A DNA stretch of 8,841 bases from Bacillota bacterium (GTDB taxonomy: Bacteria; Bacillota; Bacilli; Paenibacillales; NBRC-103111). Position 1 is the stretch's first letter. Every line of letters starts with the position of its first letter. This document shows positions 5,630 to 8,841 of the stretch, piece by piece. Location: positions 1 through 8,841 of the forward strand of contig JAEWAA010000187.1 in assembly GCA_023391955.1 (NCBI GenBank), read 5' to 3'. A model generated the notes under the pieces. It was not told the origin of the DNA. It did no database searches and saw nothing but the letters and a program-made list of their open reading frames with translations. A program made the translations under genes and the position numbers.

Positions 5630-7130
5630 CTTCTTGAGGGGCGGGCCCCTCCCCCACAGCCGAACGTAGCCGGTGCAGCTCCAGCGTATGGATGTTTACC
5701 GGCGTATGGACCGCGTAAATCTCCACCCGGTAAGGACCGGGAGCGGGGAAGATCAAGTCCGTCATGGCCGGGTCGCCTTCGCCGGCGAATACCTCTACCG
5801 AGATCCGGTCCGCCCATATGTGGAGCCGGGGCCGGGACGTGGATGGGGGCAGCGGTGTTTCATGGCGGCAGGGGAAGGCCGGATGAAAGCTGCTTTCCCC
5901 GGAGGCCGTCCGGTCGATGTACAGCGTTCCGGCTTGGGCGTCGATGCCGATCCGGGTTTCCTGCCCGTCCCGCGTCCACAGCCGCACCCCTGCTTCTCCC
6001 GGCTCCCCGGTCCATTCCCACTCCAGGGACAGCTCCAGCAGGGCGGCTTCGAAATCGGGACGGAAGGGGGTGCCGGGGCTGGCTTGCACCCTATGCCAGG
6101 AGGCGGATTCCTCCCGCAGCCCGGCGGCCTCCGCTATGGGAAGCTGCCGCAATCGGACTTCGCCGCCGCTGGCGTAGAGAGACAGCTCCCGGGGCAGGGC
6201 CATGGCCCCGCGGAAGCCTGCGGCGGGGATCAGCGCCGCATATTTCCAGTTGCTCATCCAGCCCAGCAGGATGCGGCGGTTGTCCGGGGTGTCCGACCAG
6301 GTGACGCCGGCGTAATGATCCCGTCCCGCATCCAGCCAGCGGACGGTCTCCGCCGGTTCGCCTCCGTGGAAGCAGCCGTCCCGGAAGGTCCCCAGGAAAT
6401 ACTGGGTCCGCGAGCCCTCCGCATCCTCCGGCAAGCCGCCGATGCTGACGAGCAGTACCCACCGGGTTTCCCCGGGCTGGCCCTCCACCGGAAGCGGGAA
6501 TACATCCGGGCATTCCCATACGCCCTGGTGGGAGCCCTCCCGGCGGCCGAATTCGCCGGTATAGGTCCACTCCCGGAGATTGGGGGAGGCGTAGAAACGG
6601 ATATGGTCACCCGCCGCCAGCGCCATGATCCACCGGCCCTCCGGCTCGTGCCAGAACACCTTGGGATCGCGGAAGTCCGGCAAGGAGGGTTCTGTGAGCA
6701 CCGGATTCTCCTTGTGCTTCACCCAGGTCCGGCCTCCGTCGGCACTGTAGGCCAGGCTCTGGCTCTGGCGGACCTCCCGGGTATCCGGCAGCGCCGCATG
6801 ATGGGTAAACACGGCCACCAGGCCGAGCTTGCCGCCGAAGAAGCCGCTGGAGTCCAGCCAGTCCACCACGGCGGAGCCCGAAAAGATCATCCCGAATTCA
6901 TCGGGATACAAGGCCACGGGCCGGTGCTCCCAATGCATCAGGTCGCGGCTTACGGCATGTCCCCAATGCATGGGCCCCCAGGTTTGACCGCCCGGGAAAT
7001 ACTGGTACATCAAATGATACTCCCCATTCAAATACACCATGCCGTTGGGATCATTCATCCAATTGGCCCGGGGAGAATAATGAAACTGCGGACGCCAGGG
7101 GTCCGCAGGCTGAAGGAAGGATTCCCGCAT
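5616..7130 (-). CDS. GH32 fructan beta-fructosidase (levanase, SacC-like), cytosolic
   Basis: The 504-residue enzyme should release fructose from beta-fructans or fructooligosaccharides by retaining hydrolysis. All three GH32 catalytic motifs are intact in the five-bladed propeller: WMNDPNG (24-30, nucleophile D27), FRDPK (153-157, transition-state stabiliser D155) and WECPD (205-209, acid/base E206). The stretches GPMHWGHAVSRDLMHWEH, ALYPDE..GMIFSGSAVVD and LGWMSNWKYA are as in levanase/exo-inulinase proteins such as Bacillus SacC rather than sucrose-6-phosphate hydrolases. The C-terminal part from about residue 335 forms the beta-sandwich, with RISVEVFAGEG near the end. There is no signal peptide: the protein begins MRESFLQPADPWRPQFHYSP. 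It therefore acts in the cytosol on imported oligosaccharides, which fits the neighbouring ABC permease and LacI regulator. A modest site AGAAAGG precedes the start by 11 bases. Exact substrate (levan, inulin or sucrose) is inference. Confidence 0.94.
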   Translation of the reverse strand: MRESFLQPADPWRPQFHYSPRANWMNDPNGMVYLNGEYHLMYQYFPGGQTWGPMHWGHAVSRDLMHWEHRPVALYPDEFGMIFSGSAVVDWLDSSGFFGGKLGLVAVFTHHAALPDTREVRQSQSLAYSADGGRTWVKHKENPVLTEPSLPDFRDPKVFWHEPEGRWIMALAAGDHIRFYASPNLREWTYTGEFGRREGSHQGVWECPDVFPLPVEGQPGETRWVLLVSIGGLPEDAEGSRTQYFLGTFRDGCFHGGEPAETVRWLDAGRDHYAGVTWSDTPDNRRILLGWMSNWKYAALIPAAGFRGAMALPRELSLYASGGEVRLRQLPIAEAAGLREESASWHRVQASPGTPFRPDFEAALLELSLEWEWTGEPGEAGVRLWTRDGQETRIGIDAQAGTLYIDRTASGESSFHPAFPCRHETPLPPSTSRPRLHIWADRISVEVFAGEGDPAMTDLIFPAPGPYRVEIYAVHTPVNIHTLELHRLRSAVGEGPAPQEGSGL

Positions 7131-7157
7131 ATGCCACCGCGCCTTTCTATCCGTATA

Positions 7158-7174
7158 AGGAGCCCGCGGCTCCT
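7158..7174. other. Perfect short hairpin in the GH32 leader
   Basis: AGGAGCC (7158-7164) and GGCTCCT (7168-7174) are exactly complementary around a three-base CGC. It lies 28 bases upstream of the GH32 start. No U-tract follows on the - strand, so it is not a terminator. It could be an operator or an mRNA-stabilising or translation-affecting hairpin. Confidence 0.4.
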
Positions 7175-7236
7175 GCTATCTAGGAGTCTGTCCGACGGAG
7201 TTGGTTTTGTACCGGGATAGGCTTGGCTTGGAAGCT

Positions 7237-7249
7237 CAAACACGTTTTG
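7237..7249. promoter_or_regulatory. Candidate LacI-type operator upstream of GH32
   Basis: CAAACACGTTTTG has CAAA and TTTG half-sites around a central CG-containing core, which loosely resembles LacI-family operators. It is the best candidate in the 247-base gap between the regulator gene and the GH32 gene, about 107 bases before the GH32 start. No convincing -35/-10 pair was found beside it, and the symmetry is imperfect. The rest of 7131-7377 holds only the leader hairpin at 7158-7174 and a weak stem, ACTTG-AGGG-CGAGT followed by T on the - strand near 7300, that might end the LacI transcript. Confidence 0.2.
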
Positions 7250-7377
7250 TCGGCCTTGATTTGAATGAAATGTAAGGGTTCAAAGCCGCCAAAAAACTCG
7301 CCCTCAAGTCACTTTTTCCCTCCCAGTCATTCCACATGAATATTTATTCCTTGCTTGTTTCCCTCGCGCACCCTCCC

Positions 7378-8355
7378 CTACGTAGTCTCCCGCTCCATCA
7401 GCTCTACCGGCAGCACGGTGGCGGGAGGGACTTCTTCCCCGGCCAGCTGCTTGAGCAGCAGCTCCACGGCCAGCTCGCCCATTTGGCGGATGGGCTGGCG
7501 GATGGAGGTGATGGAGGGGACAAACCAGGAGGCCATGGGCACGTCGTCGTAGCCGACGAGCTTGACCTGGTCCGGGACGGAGCGGCCCCGGCGGGCGCAT
7601 TCCTGGAGCACGAAGGCGGCCATCAGGTCGCTGCCGGCGAAGATGCCGTCCACCTCCGGATGCTCGGCAAACAGCTGCTTCACCAGCTCCCGGTATTCCC
7701 CCTCGTCGAAGACGTTGGTGCCGGTTTCATAGGTCAGCGCCTCCACTCCACCGGCGGCGGCTGCCTCTACATAGGCGGCGTCCCGCTGGTTAGCCAGCAG
7801 GTCCAGCGCCAGGTTGCCGCAGATATGGGCCAGCTTCCGGCAGCCCTTGTCCAGCAGCAGCTGCGTCGCCAGCCGTCCGCCCAGGTAGTTATCCGAGGCG
7901 ACATAGGGGATGGAAGCGTCAATCATCCGGTCGATGGTCACAAGCGGCCGCTGGAGGGTCCGGTACTCATCCACCTCCAGGGTATGGCTGCCCATAATAA
8001 TGCCATCCACCCGGTTGCGCTTCAGCATATCGATATAATCTCTCTCCTTGTCGGGATCAAGATGTGAATTGCACAGCAGGATTTTGTAGCCCGAGGCATA
8101 CGCGCACGCTTCCATATGGCTGGCCAGCTCCGAAAAGAAGGGATGGGCTACATCCGGGATAATCAGCCCCAGCACATTGGACTGCTTGCGCAGCAGGGAA
8201 CGGGCCAGCTCGTTGGGCTGGTAATTCAGCTCCTCCATGGTCTCGTACACCCGCTTGCGGGTAGCCTCACTGATATACCCACGGTTGTTGAGCACCCGGG
8301 ACACGGTGGTGACGGAAAGCCCGACTTTTTTTGCCACATCATAAATGGTTGCCAT
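7378..8355 (-). CDS. LacI-family transcriptional regulator
   Basis: The 325-residue protein has the full LacI layout. The N-terminal helix-turn-helix is TIYDVAKKVGLSVTTVSRVL (3-22), with YISEATRKRVYETMEELNYQ and the hinge NELARSLL (48-55) after it. A periplasmic-binding-protein-like effector domain follows from about residue 62: GLIIPDVAHPFFSEL, DGIIMGSH, YVASDNYLGG, DGIFAGSDLMA and VGYDDVPMASWFVPSITSIR. Proteins of this type repress nearby sugar genes until an imported sugar or its derivative binds. Its position between an ABC sugar permease and a GH32 enzyme on the same strand suggests control of a fructan locus; the effector is unknown. GAGG lies nine bases before the ATG. It has its own likely promoter, so it may be autoregulated. 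Confidence 0.94.
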   Translation of the reverse strand: MATIYDVAKKVGLSVTTVSRVLNNRGYISEATRKRVYETMEELNYQPNELARSLLRKQSNVLGLIIPDVAHPFFSELASHMEACAYASGYKILLCNSHLDPDKERDYIDMLKRNRVDGIIMGSHTLEVDEYRTLQRPLVTIDRMIDASIPYVASDNYLGGRLATQLLLDKGCRKLAHICGNLALDLLANQRDAAYVEAAAAGGVEALTYETGTNVFDEGEYRELVKQLFAEHPEVDGIFAGSDLMAAFVLQECARRGRSVPDQVKLVGYDDVPMASWFVPSITSIRQPIRQMGELAVELLLKQLAGEEVPPATVLPVELMERETT

Positions 8356-8405
8356 TGCGTGATCCTCGTTTTCTACTGGATGGTCAGGAAAAACTTGATA
8401 GTTCT

Positions 8406-8435
8406 ACTATAACGTTGGAGGCGGGAGGGAGGCAA
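8406..8435 (-). promoter_or_regulatory. Probable promoter of the LacI-family gene
   Basis: On the - strand TTGCCT (8430-8435) and TATAGT (8406-8411) are separated by 18 bases, a fair sigma-A match that places the start near 8399 with a leader of about 44 bases. An inverted repeat ATAGT-TCT-ACTAT (8398-8410) overlaps the -10 and start site and could be an autoregulatory operator. The 8436-8516 remainder of the gap shows no gene and no clear terminator for the permease. Confidence 0.45.
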
Positions 8436-8497
8436 GACTCCGGCCCGGGCGAACGATACCTGCTCTGCAGCAGCCAACTTAGCCCGGTCCTTGTTCC

Positions 8498-8523
8498 CCG
8501 GTGCTACTTCCCGGTGCTACTTC
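8498..8523. repeat. Exact 13-bp tandem duplication at the permease stop
   Basis: CCGGTGCTACTTC occurs twice head to tail, at 8498-8510 and 8511-8523. The copy nearer the gene contains the permease stop codon (8517-8519), and the second copy lies just downstream, so the protein end is not altered. Confidence 0.7.
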
Positions 8524-8841
8524 ACCGAACCCTGCATAACCCCCTGGATAATGTACTTTTGGGCAAACAGATAGATCACAATAACCGGCAGAATGGTCAG
8601 CACCAGACTGGCCATCAGCGGGCCAAAGTCTACGGTGTAGGTGCCGTAGAAGTTGAAGGTGGACAAGGGCAGCGTGCGCTGCTCCGGCTCCACCAGAATC
8701 AGCGAAGGAAGCAGGAAGTCGTTCCAGATCCACAGAACATTCAGAATGGCGATAGTCACCGTGGTAGGCATCAGCACCGGAAACACGATCTGAAAAAAGG
8801 TGCGGGTCCGGCTGCAGCCGTCGATCAGGGCGGCCTCCTCC
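8517..8841 (-). CDS. ABC sugar transporter permease, MalG/CUT1 type, C-terminal part
   Basis: The frame runs from the right window edge to a TAG at 8517-8519, about 107 residues, so the N-terminal part is outside. It opens with the EAA loop EEAALIDGCSRTRTFFQIVF followed by PVLMP, the permease motif that contacts the ATPase. Hydrophobic segments follow at TVTIAILNVLWIWNDFLLPS and at PLMASLVLTILPVIVIYLFA, ending QKYIIQGVMQGSVK as in MalG-type inner-membrane subunits of carbohydrate importers. The position upstream of LacI and GH32 genes suggests uptake of fructooligosaccharides, with the solute-binding protein and partner permease probably beyond the window. The internal GTG at 8784-8786 is not a start, because the EAA motif lies before it. 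Confidence 0.93.
   Translation of the reverse strand, partial: EEAALIDGCSRTRTFFQIVFPVLMPTTVTIAILNVLWIWNDFLLPSLILVEPEQRTLPLSTFNFYGTYTVDFGPLMASLVLTILPVIVIYLFAQKYIIQGVMQGSVK

Noticed and set aside
5474..6304. 276-codon + strand frame starting inside the inverted repeat
   Set aside because: The product is Arg/Pro/Gly-rich without motifs, overlaps repeats and is antisense to GH32.
5673..7220. 515-codon open frame on the + strand
   Set aside because: It lies opposite the GH32 gene, whose motifs are intact. Its translation shows no domain and it has no ribosome binding site, so it is a shadow of GC-rich codon use.
7131..7377. CcpA cre site or SacT/SacY-type antiterminator target before GH32
   Set aside because: CAAACACGTTTTG fails several fixed cre positions, and no antiterminator hairpin overlapping a terminator is seen.
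7336..8067. 243-codon + strand frame
   Set aside because: Antisense to the clear LacI-family gene; His/Gln/Gly-rich translation typical of a complement shadow.

Overview
The window looks like chromosomal DNA of a GC-rich member of the Bacillota, most likely Paenibacillus or a close relative. The reasons are strong AGGAGG-type ribosome binding sites, compact U-tailed terminators, GC-rich genes with AT-rich leaders, a Bacillus-type MscL, and carbohydrate genes of the ABC-importer/LacI/cytosolic-hydrolase type common in that genus. The genus is inferred from style, not from a marker gene.

Left part (1-3938, all + strand): the 3' part of a large glycosyl hydrolase-like gene (1-1841) is followed by a 775-base stretch with no confident gene. 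That stretch holds a four-unit inverted 50-bp-period repeat (1941-2117), a strong hairpin (2132-2159), a bidirectional terminator (2243-2291) and a second structured block (2350-2508) with a possible 39-residue ORF. Next come a nucleoside hydrolase (2617-3570) and, 74 bases on, a small ABM-fold monooxygenase-like gene (3645-3938), probably one transcript.

Middle part (3939-5615): a nested bidirectional terminator separates the ABM gene from the convergent mscL (4010-4399, - strand). mscL is divergent from a SAM-dependent methyltransferase (4489-5088, + strand), which ends at a clear terminator. The region 5199-5581 has no gene but contains a 25-bp imperfect direct repeat, a second terminator-like hairpin and a second four-unit inverted repeat (5340-5522) built on the same plan as the first.

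Right part (5582-8841, all - strand): in transcription order, the end of a sugar ABC permease, a LacI-family regulator and a GH32 levanase-like beta-fructosidase. This reads as a fructan or fructooligosaccharide utilisation locus: ABC import, sugar-responsive repression, and cytosolic release of fructose by an enzyme without a signal peptide.

The most unusual observation is the pair of intergenic elements at 1941-2117 and 5340-5522. Each has two forward and two inverted copies of a degenerate 20-bp core. Copies within an arm are exactly 50 bp apart, and each element is exactly symmetric about its centre. The cores of the two loci share one degenerate consensus although the outer sequences differ.
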